Assembly (NCBI GenBank): GCA_041391745.1
Contig: JAWKNK010000008.1
Location: 62,001-126,000, forward strand
DNA length: 64,000 nucleotides
DNA from: JAIXWP01 sp041391745
GTDB taxonomy: Bacteria; Bacteroidota; Bacteroidia; Flavobacteriales_D; Sanyastnellaceae
Reading direction: 5' to 3'
Part shown: positions 26,101-35,618 of the stretch, piece after piece
How positions within the stretch are numbered: position 1 is the stretch's first letter
How the letters are laid out: each line of letters opens with the position of its first letter
Position numbers and translations under genes: made by a program
Notes under the pieces: generated by a model
The model's input: only the letters and a program-made list of their open reading frames with translations
Databases searched by the model: none
What the model was told of the DNA's origin: nothing

Positions 26101-27143
26101 GTTGGCAATGTATAGAAGGGTGTAATAGCAACTCTGCGATAATTTTACCGAATGCTAGTGGAACGCTTGCTATTAGCGGAGTTAACGAATGTTCAGAAGT
26201 GAGTTCTCCTTTGTATTTGAATATTGATATTTACGAAATTTTTGCAAATGCAGGTGAAGATATCACTGTATGCGGTCAACAAACATTTCAATTAGTCGGA
26301 CAGGGTGGAGTTGAGTATAGTTGGAGTCCAGGGGCATATTTAGATAACCCTAGTTCTAACTTTACTGAAGGAGAAATTTCACAAACAACGACTTTCCTTT
26401 TGAATGTAATTGATGAAAATGGCTGTACAAGTATGGATGAAGTGACAGTTTATGTAGAATCTCCAGAAGTCTCAACCTCGCCAATGGGATTGATAGAAAT
26501 TTGTCAAGGTGAGGAAATTGAAATTTCAGCTTCGGAAGGGCAAGAGTACTTATGGTCAACAGGAGAAGAAACGCAGTCGATAATGGTAGGCATGGAAGGA
26601 ACTTATTATTGTACAATTTTAAATCCATTTGACTGCATTGGCGAATTTAATACCCCTATGGTAGTAGTAGAATATACTGAGCCGCAAATTATAGATTTGG
26701 TTATCAACGGAAATTTATTAATCGCCCCAGTTATAGGTATTGGCTATAATTGGTATTGGAATGAGCTTCCAATCGCGGCATTTCAGGACAGTCAAACATG
26801 CGATGTTACATTATTTGGAGAAGGGAGTTATTATGTGATTGTGGAACAAGAGAATGGGTGCTTAATTGAGTCTCAAGTTTTGAACTATTTGAGTGTTGAT
26901 GACTTAAACATAGAAAATTGGAAGGTCTATCCTAATCCTGCAGCCGAGAGTTTTCTGATTTCTGGAATCAAGACATATGATCAAATTTACATTTTCAATT
27001 CAATCGGTGAGTTGATTCAATTTAGGACTAACTCTCGTGATACTTTGCAAATTAATGTGTCAGAATGGTCTGTTGGACTTTATGAAATTGTCGTTAGTAA
27101 CGATAAGACTTTAAGCTCGAAGAAATTGTTGATAGCAAGATAA
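23109..27143 (+). CDS. Giant T9SS-secreted protein with SpoIID/LytB-type domain and CARDB repeats
   Basis: 1344 residues. After a signal peptide come two carboxypeptidase-regulatory-like beta domains. A SpoIID/LytB-type domain follows at ~280-480: KKVLPMEWLLGWQSIPNGL with the candidate catalytic Glu near 290, AFKAGAVAIRTFGSWY, and the family hallmark GYGHGRGMSQFGSARWASG at ~420. SpoIID-family proteins are lytic transglycosylases acting on peptidoglycan glycan lacking stem peptides. Three CARDB-like adhesion domains follow from ~604, ~715 and ~837, then PKD/Ig-like repeats. The end is a T9SS sorting domain (KVYPNPAAESFLISG, ~1272-1344). The protein should be surface-exposed. It is cysteine-rich in the SpoIID part. 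The domain is longer than average, with a Cys-rich insertion (CDCITNTCGCGNGYIG). Confidence 0.85.
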   Translation: MKLLKTKYLKSLGLLLIVLSFSIQSAGVTFIFVDAETGCRLNNVTGAIIDVNGSNRFELSGQFNILGEYDLFVLSEGYKEFNFHFIISENLDSDYAYVLNLDRSDEYSQRENSILSEQLSEDYLLYQVSVVDGLTREPQQGVKLMDDAGLSLGITDARGLSVIKISKENERINIHFEKEGYRELVSTELVVPNIYQKKVIALEKGFGTVYTFELDYYRNHSNGFQLLNKSGTRSSSNGNYSVCNLSSISVGFQSSSLSPCPDPTIQSCNYICGSAEVYTLDTYTKKVLPMEWLLGWQSIPNGLQAFKAGAVAIRTFGSWYVLHPLNNFYDICSSTCCQVIGTSTYSITDLAVDETSGFFLWDSENNEEARSEFTSEGNNLNPIDSDNCDCITNTCGCGNGYIGRSNTGSPCYYDAVGLNHEGYGHGRGMSQFGSARWASGLDLSAWCEGGGQYTGNAHGYGIKNWEEILEHYYGNYYSIIQCSSFSGNCEVAINQFLIDPVIGNCEEPVFLNVAIQNISGFTLTNLDVSYSIYNLNSGLEYFLCDSQGTNSTLQNNGFMGFNCEADFSEFPCGEYSLCFILSSYECGIMTAQCSDFTIPCNCNQPDVEITSIFFPYQPVVGEANNICVQITNIGSVTPNSDTDIVELYINDVNLGSFDGPVLVPNDGTSICIDYVFTQSGLNEICVGIEEHDEEINLENNYECMTFIVEEEQIEQDVFFSGIPQELSGSSNSTFSFAFDVCYDGDQSNTILQDVEVSYFLSTDCVLSAEDVLIGAGVADVGNNQSCVQLIDLLNLPTVASGEYYLIVNLDSNNSIQETNELNNSGCISLVVGSKVGSIDIGVENGSVSPNNPEIGDNILLGFDVLFLGGNTNLLSVTSGYYLSTDCTFDPNIDLLLTTETSEIGSSNLSQHESSFMQIPTNISEGNYYILFVVDNEFLISESNENNNVICLPIFVGSDCVGPAIPVFSNGNLITCPNGTVSINLVDNNSSYFWGLPDGWQCIEGCNSNSAIILPNASGTLAISGVNECSEVSSPLYLNIDIYEIFANAGEDITVCGQQTFQLVGQGGVEYSWSPGAYLDNPSSNFTEGEISQTTTFLLNVIDENGCTSMDEVTVYVESPEVSTSPMGLIEICQGEEIEISASEGQEYLWSTGEETQSIMVGMEGTYYCTILNPFDCIGEFNTPMVVVEYTEPQIIDLVINGNLLIAPVIGIGYNWYWNELPIAAFQDSQTCDVTLFGEGSYYVIVEQENGCLIESQVLNYLSVDDLNIENWKVYPNPAAESFLISGIKTYDQIYIFNSIGELIQFRTNSRDTLQINVSEWSVGLYEIVVSNDKTLSSKKLLIAR

Positions 27144-27210
27144 ATACGACAAAACATAGTGATTTTTATCTGCTTTTTTCATTACCTTAGAATAGAAATA
27201 TTCTAGGGTA

Positions 27211-28413
27211 ATGAAAAATTATATCTTTACTATCGTTGTCTCTTTGGTACTTTTTGCATGCGCAAAGAAGTACAAAAATTTTAATTCAACCATAGAATTT
27301 ACGAGTAATGTTGAAACGTACCAAAATATTGGTGCTTGGAAAAGTGACCTTGAAGGTGTTGAAATAATTGGCTTAGGAGAAAATACGCATGGTCTTGGAG
27401 AAATATTCAAAGCAAAGACGGAACTAGTAAAGTACTTGCATGAAGAACTCGGTTTTGATTTGATTCTCTTCGAATCTGGATTTGGTGATGCAGCTATTGC
27501 TTGGGAAAAAATCAATGAAGTTACCACCGAAGAATATGTCCGTGATTTTACTTCCAATTTCTACTACCAATCTGAAGAGATCAAAGAATTGGTTGAATAT
27601 GTAAAATCACGAAATGGAAAATTGACGATTCAAGGCATCGACTGTCAACCTCAGCAAAATTATCTTAATAAGAGTTTAGAGGCGATGATGTGGCCCCTCG
27701 ATTCAGTGCTTGCTAAAAGTGTGAGCGCTGAAATGACTAACTTCAATAAAATGTATCAATTGGAATGGGATAAAGACACCATTGCTTTTTATAACCAGAA
27801 AGAAAAGTTCATTCAATTTCTTAGAAATTATCAAGTAATACTTCAGGAAAAAAAAGCTGAGGTTACAAATGCGGAATGTGGCTCATTCAATGCAATAGAA
27901 GGTCTTCTTAGAACATATAAAAACTTGCAGTTTGGAGAACTGATGGAATGGCCTACTTCTTATAATTTCAGAGATCGTGCGATGTTTGAAAATGTGATGT
28001 GGTATAAAAACAAATTTCCAAATTCAAAAATCATCATTTGGGCGCAAAATAGTCACATTGAAAACCGCGCTAAATTGAATGACAACGTGGATTGGTTGGG
28101 GCATTTGTTGCACGATAGATTCGGCACTAAATATTATTCCATAGGTAGCGAAGTGTACAGCGGGAAAAATATGGAGTACAACAGTACTTTTGATTTTGAA
28201 CACAGTGATTCTTCTTTCTTAGCTTTTCATTTGAATGAATTGAGAAAGCCAAAACTACTTATTCATCTAAGAGAATACTCTAGTGAAAACTTTTTAAATA
28301 AGGAATTAAATGGTATGGAGAGCAATGGTAACATTGGAACGTTCATACCAAACGAAAGATTTGATGCAATCCTTTTTATCAAATCAAGTCAACCACCAAA
28401 TCTCCTTAACTAA
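27211..28413 (+). CDS. Erythromycin esterase-family lipoprotein
   Basis: 400 residues with a lipoprotein signal (MKNYIFTIVVSLVLFAC, lipobox LFAC). The family core is clear: IIGLGENTHGLGEIFKAK, FDLILFESGFGDA, IQGIDCQPQQNY and IIWAQNSHIENRA. The His and Glu residues of these motifs make the active site in EreA/EreB, which hydrolyse the macrolide lactone. Most environmental members, including lipoproteins like this, have unknown substrates, so resistance should not be assumed. It follows the SpoIID-type gene after 68 bp and may be independently transcribed. Confidence 0.88.
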   Translation: MKNYIFTIVVSLVLFACAKKYKNFNSTIEFTSNVETYQNIGAWKSDLEGVEIIGLGENTHGLGEIFKAKTELVKYLHEELGFDLILFESGFGDAAIAWEKINEVTTEEYVRDFTSNFYYQSEEIKELVEYVKSRNGKLTIQGIDCQPQQNYLNKSLEAMMWPLDSVLAKSVSAEMTNFNKMYQLEWDKDTIAFYNQKEKFIQFLRNYQVILQEKKAEVTNAECGSFNAIEGLLRTYKNLQFGELMEWPTSYNFRDRAMFENVMWYKNKFPNSKIIIWAQNSHIENRAKLNDNVDWLGHLLHDRFGTKYYSIGSEVYSGKNMEYNSTFDFEHSDSSFLAFHLNELRKPKLLIHLREYSSENFLNKELNGMESNGNIGTFIPNERFDAILFIKSSQPPNLLN

Positions 28414-28534
28414 CCCAACCCCCCAACCCCCAACCCCAAAACTTTCCATCCCTAAAATCGTCATTCTATCCCACTTATTTTAAAGTGTAAAATTCCAAAT
28501 CGTCATTTGCAGTCATAAAATTTAATTTTAGACA

Positions 28535-30373
28535 ATGACAAAATTTTACTCACTTAAAACACTGGCGCTCGCTCTTATACTTGCGATCACGCCTTTCTTC
28601 TCGAAAGCACAAATCGACTTGCTACAAACTACAGACAATTCGATTGCTCCTTCATTAATAGTTGGTTGTAATGCTCCAGGACTTGGAACTAGGGACAATG
28701 ACTTTGGTCGCCTATACAATTTGACTGATCTTGGTTATAGCAGTTTTGAAGTGACCAAAGTAACTTTTGGAATTCAGGATTTCATACCAGAAACGAGCTC
28801 TGACGTCGAGGCAGTGGTTAAAGTGTACTCGAGCAATGGAGGCACGAATGCTGCAGACTTAGTGTTGACTGGTGAAATCCCTGTAATGCTCAATCCTCAA
28901 ATGGTTGGGGAATTGGTTGAGGTGAACTTCACAAACCCAGTAATGGTAACATCTTCACATATGATGATTGTGGTTTCTATTCCAGACTTAGCTCAATTTG
29001 GTATCCAATTTTTCCTCGGAGGCAACTCTAATGGTCAAACAACTCCCGGATTTTTAAGAAGCTCATTTGAAGATTGCGGCGTTCAAGAATTTACGAGCTA
29101 TGCTGACCTTGCTCCTAATGCTCACCTCGTACTTTTCCCAACAGGAAACCCTACACTTATCTGCCCTCCCGGTGATGTGCATTTGGCATCTCAGGCAGAA
29201 GTAAATCAGTTTGCAATTGACTATCCAACATGCACACATATAGATGGAGCGTTGTATATTCAAGTGAATGACGGAACGACTGATGTCACTAATTTGGCTC
29301 CTTTGAATAATCTTATTTCGATTGCCGGTAGTTTGAGTCTGAACAATAATCAAAATCTCGTAGAATTTAATGGACTTGAGAATCTGTCATCAGTAGGAGG
29401 TAATCTTGCATTCCACAATAATGGAATGCCCTCTCTCAGCGGTCTTAATCCATTGCAAGAAATTGGAGGAAGTATTTGGATTTCTTCTAATTCTCAATTA
29501 CAGAATTTAGATGCTCTCTCCTCTATTTTACAAATCAACGGCCCGATTTATATTTCTCAAAATGCCCTTTTGAATAACATTTCAGGAATAGAAAACATAG
29601 AGGCCGCATCTATCAATACAGAGGTAGGTGTAACTATTACAAACAATCCTGCACTTGCGGTGTGCAATCTCCCAAACATTTGCGAATACATCGCAAACGA
29701 CCCAAATACACACTATAGAGAAATCAACGGAAACCTTTCGGAGTGTTTGGATGAAGAAGCAGTAATAGATGCTTGTAACGGTCCAACAGAAGGCTGCACC
29801 GACGCACCATACGGACTATATCCTTCAGAAACTTTTACTCCTTCTTGCACCAATTCACCTGAAGTCATCACAGACCAAGCATGGACTGGTGAGTACTCAC
29901 TTGTAAATCTTCAATTCAATGTAGAATACACTTTCTCAAGCACTGTAGCTACTGATTACATCACCATCACGAGCGAAGATGGCTCTGTGATATGGTCATA
30001 CGGGGTTGGAAGTATTCAAGGCGTTTCTGCTGGCGATCAAACGGTTCGTTTCTATCTTCACAACAACGACCAGTGTGAAAGCGAACAAGTGCAAAGATCG
30101 CGCATCATTCAGTGTGGTTTTGTTGGCGTTGAAGAAGCAGTAGACTTTACTTTTACTTGCTATCCAAACCCTGCGAAGGATCAACTCAATCTTTCATACA
30201 ACAAGAAATTAGATCGTGTGGAAGTATTGAACATATTAGGACAAGTACTCATGACGCAATCTGTAAATGCTGAAAATGCACAAATGGATATTAGCAGTCT
30301 TCCTTCTGGAAATTATGTAGTGAAAGCTACTTCTGAAGGAACAGTATTGACCACGAAAATTGTAAAGCAGTAA
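28535..30373 (+). CDS. T9SS type A sorting-domain protein with receptor-L/LRR-like domain
   Basis: 612 residues. Signal peptide (LALILAITPFFSKAQ); an N-terminal beta domain; a central run of leucine-rich beta-helix repeats of receptor-L type, such as LISIAGSLSLNNNQNLVEF and LSSVGGNLAFHNNGMPSL; a short Cys-containing domain; and a C-terminal T9SS domain (CYPNPAKDQLNLSY, VLNILGQVL, LPSGNYVVKA). A secreted or surface-attached protein, probably binding something through the repeats. Substrate unknown. Upstream is a C-rich tract (28413-28440, CCCAACCCC words). Confidence 0.85.
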   Translation: MTKFYSLKTLALALILAITPFFSKAQIDLLQTTDNSIAPSLIVGCNAPGLGTRDNDFGRLYNLTDLGYSSFEVTKVTFGIQDFIPETSSDVEAVVKVYSSNGGTNAADLVLTGEIPVMLNPQMVGELVEVNFTNPVMVTSSHMMIVVSIPDLAQFGIQFFLGGNSNGQTTPGFLRSSFEDCGVQEFTSYADLAPNAHLVLFPTGNPTLICPPGDVHLASQAEVNQFAIDYPTCTHIDGALYIQVNDGTTDVTNLAPLNNLISIAGSLSLNNNQNLVEFNGLENLSSVGGNLAFHNNGMPSLSGLNPLQEIGGSIWISSNSQLQNLDALSSILQINGPIYISQNALLNNISGIENIEAASINTEVGVTITNNPALAVCNLPNICEYIANDPNTHYREINGNLSECLDEEAVIDACNGPTEGCTDAPYGLYPSETFTPSCTNSPEVITDQAWTGEYSLVNLQFNVEYTFSSTVATDYITITSEDGSVIWSYGVGSIQGVSAGDQTVRFYLHNNDQCESEQVQRSRIIQCGFVGVEEAVDFTFTCYPNPAKDQLNLSYNKKLDRVEVLNILGQVLMTQSVNAENAQMDISSLPSGNYVVKATSEGTVLTTKIVKQ

Positions 30374-30475
30374 TCAAAAACTCTTCATGTATTGAACAAG
30401 GGGCTGTCTGAAAGGGCAGCCTCTTGTACTTTATCAAAGATTAGTTTTTGTAATTTTATACCTGATTACCTCCTG

Positions 30476-32194
30476 ATGAAGCGCATTTCTCTTCTCATAT
30501 TCATGTGTCTAAGCATTCTATGCAATGCTCAAGAGGATGCTTTGAGAAGCGACATCTCAAAAATTGATAGTTTAATTTCTGTTTTCAAATTGGATGAAGC
30601 TTCCGCTCAAACGGATAGCCTAATCAATGTTCTCGGTTCTTTTTCTAAAAGGAGAGCTTTCAAAAAAGAATTTCTGGAACTGCAGTATAGAAAGGCACTT
30701 ATCCTAGATGAAAGGCAAGTGCCGCCTTCTGAAGCATTAAAAATTCTGCTTGAAATAGCAGATGAGGTGAAGGAAGCTGAGTTCAATAGCCTATTGGTTC
30801 GCGTATATCTCTTGATCTCTCTTTGCCACGAAAAATCTGATGATTTTAAGTTGACAAAGAAATACTTGGATCTTGCCTTGCAAACCATCAAACACAATAA
30901 GCTGGATGAAATGTATAGTACATATTATCTCAGAAGAAGTTCCTACGATCGGTACGTAAATAAATCGGATTCATCCTTTCATCATGCGCGACAAGCAGAG
31001 CTGTATGCAAAGAAATATGATAATAAGAAAGTTCTTCTCGATGCATATTTGTTAATAGATATCTACTACAGTAAAAAGGGCGATTTTAAAAATGCGTTGC
31101 ACTATAGTTTTCTTAGATTGGAAAACACGCCTTACGATTCTTTAAATATTGGGAGATTAGTTCAACTCAATAACATTGCAAAGAGATATTTTCAAATGGG
31201 AAATCTAGATGAAGCTCTGGCATACAGCGACTCTGCATATCTGGGATACAAGGTTCTTCCCACTTCGTATAAACTTTTTTTACCCAGTGTCAGATATCAA
31301 ATTTTTGAAAAAATGGGCAATTTGGACTCAGCCTATTTTTATTTAAAAAAGTATTATTTCGACGACAATCAATTGCGATTGGAAGAAGATGAAATTAAAG
31401 TGAAACAAATTGAAGAGCTCTATCAAAATGTTAAGAATAGCGCCACAATAAAGAATCAAAAGGAACAGGTAATGTGGACAAGTGTATTGCTTGCCGTTAT
31501 TGCCATTTCTGCTATATTATTGACGCTCCAGAATCGAAAAATTAAGAATAGAAATAAAACCATCAATAACCAATTGGAGGAGCTTTCCAAAGCATTGGAT
31601 CAAAAACAAATGTTGCTATCCGAACTACAACATCGAGTAAAAAACAATTTGCAACACGTAATCAGTATTCTTGAAATTCAAAAGGAAAGTGTGGACTTCA
31701 ATTCAATTGAGGAACTCATTAGAGGAAATCAAAACAGAATTCACTCGATGGCTTTGCTCCACAAAAAACTGAATGTATCCGATAATGTAAATGATATTGA
31801 CTTGAAAAAGTATGTCACGGAATTGGCGGATTTAGTAAAACATTCCTACGACAATCATCAAAGAAAAATTAGTCTTCAAATTTCATGTCCGGTGGAGCAT
31901 ATTGAAATCGACAAAGCGCTTCCAGTTGGTTTAATTATAACAGAACTCGTGAGCAATAGCATGAAACACGCTTTTAATACACAGAGCATCGGAATCATTA
32001 ATGTCAATATTTCTACCGATGAGAAGGGGAGGTTTTCTTTCAATTATGCGGATAATGGAAGCGGATACGACTTCAACAAATCGAATTCAAAAGGATTAGG
32101 TCAAGAGATCATCAAAGGACTAATCAATCAATTGGATGGCGAAGTAGTGACGAATAGTACGAACGGATTTGAAATTACCATCTATTTTAATTAG
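30476..32194 (+). CDS. Sensor histidine kinase, HisKA_2 type, with periplasmic TPRs
   Basis: 572 residues from the ATG at 30476, where a signal peptide begins (MKRISLLIFMCLSILCNAQ); the frame upstream lacks signal features. TPR-like helices fill the periplasmic part, a membrane segment lies at ~331-350, then a coiled coil. The phosphoacceptor His386 sits in ELQHRVKNNLQHVISIL, the HisKA_2 form, and the ATPase has LVSNSMKHAF and DNGSGYD boxes. It is followed after 5 bp by its response regulator. The pair is a standard two-component system of unknown signal. Confidence 0.92.
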   Translation: MKRISLLIFMCLSILCNAQEDALRSDISKIDSLISVFKLDEASAQTDSLINVLGSFSKRRAFKKEFLELQYRKALILDERQVPPSEALKILLEIADEVKEAEFNSLLVRVYLLISLCHEKSDDFKLTKKYLDLALQTIKHNKLDEMYSTYYLRRSSYDRYVNKSDSSFHHARQAELYAKKYDNKKVLLDAYLLIDIYYSKKGDFKNALHYSFLRLENTPYDSLNIGRLVQLNNIAKRYFQMGNLDEALAYSDSAYLGYKVLPTSYKLFLPSVRYQIFEKMGNLDSAYFYLKKYYFDDNQLRLEEDEIKVKQIEELYQNVKNSATIKNQKEQVMWTSVLLAVIAISAILLTLQNRKIKNRNKTINNQLEELSKALDQKQMLLSELQHRVKNNLQHVISILEIQKESVDFNSIEELIRGNQNRIHSMALLHKKLNVSDNVNDIDLKKYVTELADLVKHSYDNHQRKISLQISCPVEHIEIDKALPVGLIITELVSNSMKHAFNTQSIGIINVNISTDEKGRFSFNYADNGSGYDFNKSNSKGLGQEIIKGLINQLDGEVVTNSTNGFEITIYFN

Positions 32195-32199
32195 CACTC

Positions 32200-32876
32200 A
32201 TGGAGCAACGAAGAATTTTGTTGGTGGAAGATGATTTTCAAACCGACGTGTAACAAAGAAGGTGCTTACTGAAAATAATTTTCATGTGTTTGAAGCGAAG
32301 AATGCCAAAGAAGCACTTGAGGTACTTAAAAGTGAAATTATTGATTTGGTAGTACTCGATATTAATCTGGGAAAGAATGAAGACTCGGGCATTGAGATAG
32401 GACATCAAATCAATGATAAATTTGAAGTGCCGTTCATTTATCTCACTGCTTTCGAAACTGGCACAATCATTCAAGATGCTGTGGCAACTGCGCCATATTC
32501 TTACTTAACCAAGCCTTTCAAGGATGTGGATTTGATTACTTCCATCGAGTTGGCCATTAAACAATCTGGAAAAAAATCGGTTCCTAAAATTTTGGTGAAA
32601 GATGGCGAGTATAACGTGGAGCTTCCAATCGATGAAATCAATTATGTAGAATCGGACGGCAATTATCAAATGTTTTATACCAATGATAAAGTCTATAAAT
32701 CTAGGTTTACAGTAAAACAAGTTTCGGAATTGTTGCCAGAAAGTATGTTCACTCAGGTACACCGAGCATATATTGTCAATAAGAGAAAAATTGAAAAGTA
32801 CAACTTGAAAAGTGTTGTAGTGAACAATACCGAAATTCCTCTTTCCAAAAGCTTTTCCGACAATTTAAACAACTAA
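32200..32876 (+). pseudogene. LytTR response regulator, one-base frameshift near the N-terminus
   Basis: The ATG at 32200 starts MEQRRILLVEDDFQ, the first strand of a receiver domain with its acidic pair, but a stop follows at codon 18. In another frame the receiver continues (KVLTENNFHVFEAKNAKEA), with the phospho-acceptor Asp in LVVLDINLG and the Lys in YLTKPF, and a LytTR DNA-binding domain to the end (INYVESDGNYQMFYTND). Adding one A to the AAA run at 32240-32242 joins the two into 225 residues. Without it the receiver lacks its first strand. It is paired with the upstream kinase. Its stop overlaps the stop of the convergent cvpA by 3 bases. Confidence 0.88.
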
Positions 32877-33409
32877 TTGTCTGCTTCATCAGTGCCTTCT
32901 TTTACTTTCTCCATCGCTGATTTGTAAAACTCACTTTCTTTCAAGGAAGGAAGCACGTTCAACGAAAAATTATAGATGTGCGGATAGAGAATAGAAGCTT
33001 CTTTTTGCTTTTCAGGTAAAATATTAGCCTTGCTATCAAAGGAATGGAAAAGGACAAAGAATAAACTCAATCCAAGAACGGTTTTAGCCGTAGCAAACAA
33101 TACTCCGGCTAATTTATTGATGGTTTCTAAACCTCCAGCTTTTAAAGTGGCAGTCAGTAATTTTCCAAGAAAATAGATTCCAATTATTACAGCAATGAGC
33201 AGACCTACAAACGATGCCGCTGGTAAATATCCCGCCTTGATATCCTGCTCTTCACGAAGGTATATCGTAAGTGCGTCGCTGAAATGAATGGCAACATAAA
33301 TCCCTACAAATAAAGAAAGAAAGGAAAATAACTCCATTACAAAACCATTTTTCCAACCTCTGTAAATGGCGAAAATGAGAATCAATGAGATGATAATGTC
33401 GATATACAT
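32873..33409 (-). CDS. cvpA: CvpA family membrane protein
   Basis: 178 residues with four membrane helices. The start MYIDIIISLILIFAIYRGWKN and NGFVMELFSFLSLFVGIY are the CvpA signature; the third helix region LAGVLFATAKTVLGLSLFF also fits. CvpA was named for colicin V export in E. coli but its general role is unclear, probably in envelope homeostasis. It ends tail-to-tail with the response regulator gene (overlap CTAA), so the transcripts are convergent. Confidence 0.85.
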   Translation of the reverse strand: MYIDIIISLILIFAIYRGWKNGFVMELFSFLSLFVGIYVAIHFSDALTIYLREEQDIKAGYLPAASFVGLLIAVIIGIYFLGKLLTATLKAGGLETINKLAGVLFATAKTVLGLSLFFVLFHSFDSKANILPEKQKEASILYPHIYNFSLNVLPSLKESEFYKSAMEKVKEGTDEADN

Positions 33410-33444
33410 TCAGAAAATATTTCTGGCTAAAAATAAATAAAAGT

Positions 33445-35487
33445 CTATCGCTTCACCCAGAAATGTTGATTGTCTTTGATGAAGTGATATCCATCGCGAC
33501 TATACCCGACACAATCATCGTATAAAAAATTGATAACCACTTCCAACTCCTCATTCATAAATCCAACCTGACCTTTATACTTCACTTCCACCAGTCGGTT
33601 GACGTCCCAATTGTATCTAATGTAATCATAGATGAAATCGGTTTTAAACTTTCCTTTTTGGTTTACAAATGCCCATTTGTCTCCCTTTTTAACTCCAGTA
33701 ACCTCACCTTCAAACACATTGATTTGATCGTATTCCGCGGGTAGAATCACCTTTTCTTGAAGATTCATGATCCCCCATTTTCCATTTTGCTTAAACAAAA
33801 GAAGAGCATTGAAGGGCGATATGGCTAGCTCTTCGTAAGAGATTGAAATCACAAGATTTCCAGCTGTATCGGCAATGCCGCGTAGTCCGTCTTTTGTGAT
33901 CAAGTAATAGTCGTGATAATATCCATATACAGCATCATATATTTCTGGTATAATCACCTTTTGATCGAAGGTCATCACACCCGTCTTTTTTCCACCAGTA
34001 GAAAAAATAAATTGCCCTTCCACTTGCGGAGAGTCCAGCATTTGGTACACACACGGAATAACCAATTTAAAAGTAGAATCACAATACCCTTTTTTATTTC
34101 CTTGAACCAACATCATGTTGCGGTTCATGTATCCCCATATTTCATCATATTCAAAAGGAAGCAAAATATTCCCGTCCAAATCAATGATGCCTTTTAATTT
34201 ATTGACTTCAGCGATGACCGCTTTTTGATAGTAGCGTTGATCGCTATCATACAATTCAATGGGCTGAATTTTTGTGTAAATAAATGGCAATTGAATATTC
34301 AAAGTTGAATCGAGCATTCCATAGCGTTGATCCCTTTGCGAAATCGGATGTCCTTTGATGTAATTCGCGAAGTACCGATTATTCATAGATTGTTTAAAGC
34401 TCAAGATTTCACTATCCGTGCTTTCTGTGAGCGAATCGCTTTTAAATGTGAAGTGTTTTGGACCTTTCGTAAACATGGGTTTTCGCCAATCGTTGCGATA
34501 GTAATCGTCATATTCAAGCGGTAGTACAACTTCATTTTTATAAGAAAGAATTCCCCATTTTTTATCTTGATGAACCACGACATAGGATGGGTCAACGAGC
34601 GCTTCTACGTAGTCGTATTCAAATGGTAAAACGGGCTCAAAATTTAAGTTAAGCACACCAAACTTATTTTTGTAGGAGCATATATAAAATTGACCGTTTT
34701 GGTTTGGCTGATAAAAGTTAAAGGGATGAATATCTTTTGTTGTGCCCGTATTTCTATTGAATATTTTAGTGCAGTATTTGTCTTTGAAGAAAAGATAATA
34801 TTCAGATAACGGCTTTTCAAAAGTGGTCGGAGGTGCTTCGAATGAGGTGTATTCAAATGGAAGCGTGATCTTGTTTTGAAAATCGATCATACCCACCAAT
34901 GAATTGAAGGAAGCAATAAGTTGACCTCCCGCTCCATGCAAATTATCATAGATCATCGGCACCACTACATTTCCCAATGAATCGATGATACCTGTTTTGC
35001 CAAATGTTTGATAATTGAAACTAAAGGATTGTTCTGTGGGTGCATCTAGGGAGAAAATTCTATAATAGCCATTTCCCACTGCCGTGCCTGGCGCTTGCCA
35101 TGGAGTTTCTATTTGCCAAATCAAATTGCGTTCTTGATGCGACGAGACACTTCTCGTATTGGCCTTCGATATAATATCGAGCAATTCAGCATCGGAGAGC
35201 GAGGTGTTGAATTTCTTTACCACCTGAAAGTGAGCATCAACAAAAACCAAGGCGTTTTGCTGCATCAGGGGCATCATTGCCGACCAAGGAATACTGCGCG
35301 GTTGCGACATTTCCATATATCCAATCTGATTATTGTGAAAACCGACATAATCAATTTCTATCATCTGCGATCCATTGTAAAAAGGATAGACATAAGCTGT
35401 CAATTGACTTGGGCGTTCTCCAAACGGAAATTGGGCATGAGCGACCAGATTGAGGAGCAATAGCAGAACGAGAAATTTGGTTTTCAT
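33445..35487 (-). CDS. WG repeat-containing exported protein
   Basis: 680 residues from the ATG at 35487, which begins a signal peptide (MKTKFLVLLLLLNLVAHAQ). About twelve WG/KWG-type repeats of ~55-60 residues follow: IIDLDGNILLPFEYDEIWGY, KWGILSYKNEVVLPLEYD, KWGIMNLQEKVILPAEYDQI. Such repeats probably form a propeller or solenoid; their function is unknown. It is divergent from the kinase gene at 35619, sharing a 130-bp promoter region. Confidence 0.88.
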   Translation of the reverse strand: MKTKFLVLLLLLNLVAHAQFPFGERPSQLTAYVYPFYNGSQMIEIDYVGFHNNQIGYMEMSQPRSIPWSAMMPLMQQNALVFVDAHFQVVKKFNTSLSDAELLDIISKANTRSVSSHQERNLIWQIETPWQAPGTAVGNGYYRIFSLDAPTEQSFSFNYQTFGKTGIIDSLGNVVVPMIYDNLHGAGGQLIASFNSLVGMIDFQNKITLPFEYTSFEAPPTTFEKPLSEYYLFFKDKYCTKIFNRNTGTTKDIHPFNFYQPNQNGQFYICSYKNKFGVLNLNFEPVLPFEYDYVEALVDPSYVVVHQDKKWGILSYKNEVVLPLEYDDYYRNDWRKPMFTKGPKHFTFKSDSLTESTDSEILSFKQSMNNRYFANYIKGHPISQRDQRYGMLDSTLNIQLPFIYTKIQPIELYDSDQRYYQKAVIAEVNKLKGIIDLDGNILLPFEYDEIWGYMNRNMMLVQGNKKGYCDSTFKLVIPCVYQMLDSPQVEGQFIFSTGGKKTGVMTFDQKVIIPEIYDAVYGYYHDYYLITKDGLRGIADTAGNLVISISYEELAISPFNALLLFKQNGKWGIMNLQEKVILPAEYDQINVFEGEVTGVKKGDKWAFVNQKGKFKTDFIYDYIRYNWDVNRLVEVKYKGQVGFMNEELEVVINFLYDDCVGYSRDGYHFIKDNQHFWVKR

Positions 35488-35618
35488 AGAATGAATATAA
35501 CAAAAAGTATTCCTTAGATGAATCAAAACCCCACTTTCAAGTGAATTTCTAAGCTGTTTATAAACTCTGAATGTAGAATGAATGAAGGCGATATTATCTT
35601 TAGACCGCAATTGACACT

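Noticed and set aside
27211..28413. Macrolide resistance determinant
   Set aside because: The erythromycin esterase fold is clear, but most lipoprotein members have unknown substrates, so resistance is not claimed.
30392..30475. N-terminal extension of the sensor kinase
   Set aside because: The ATG at 30476 starts a standard signal peptide; the extension has none and begins 19 bp after the previous stop.
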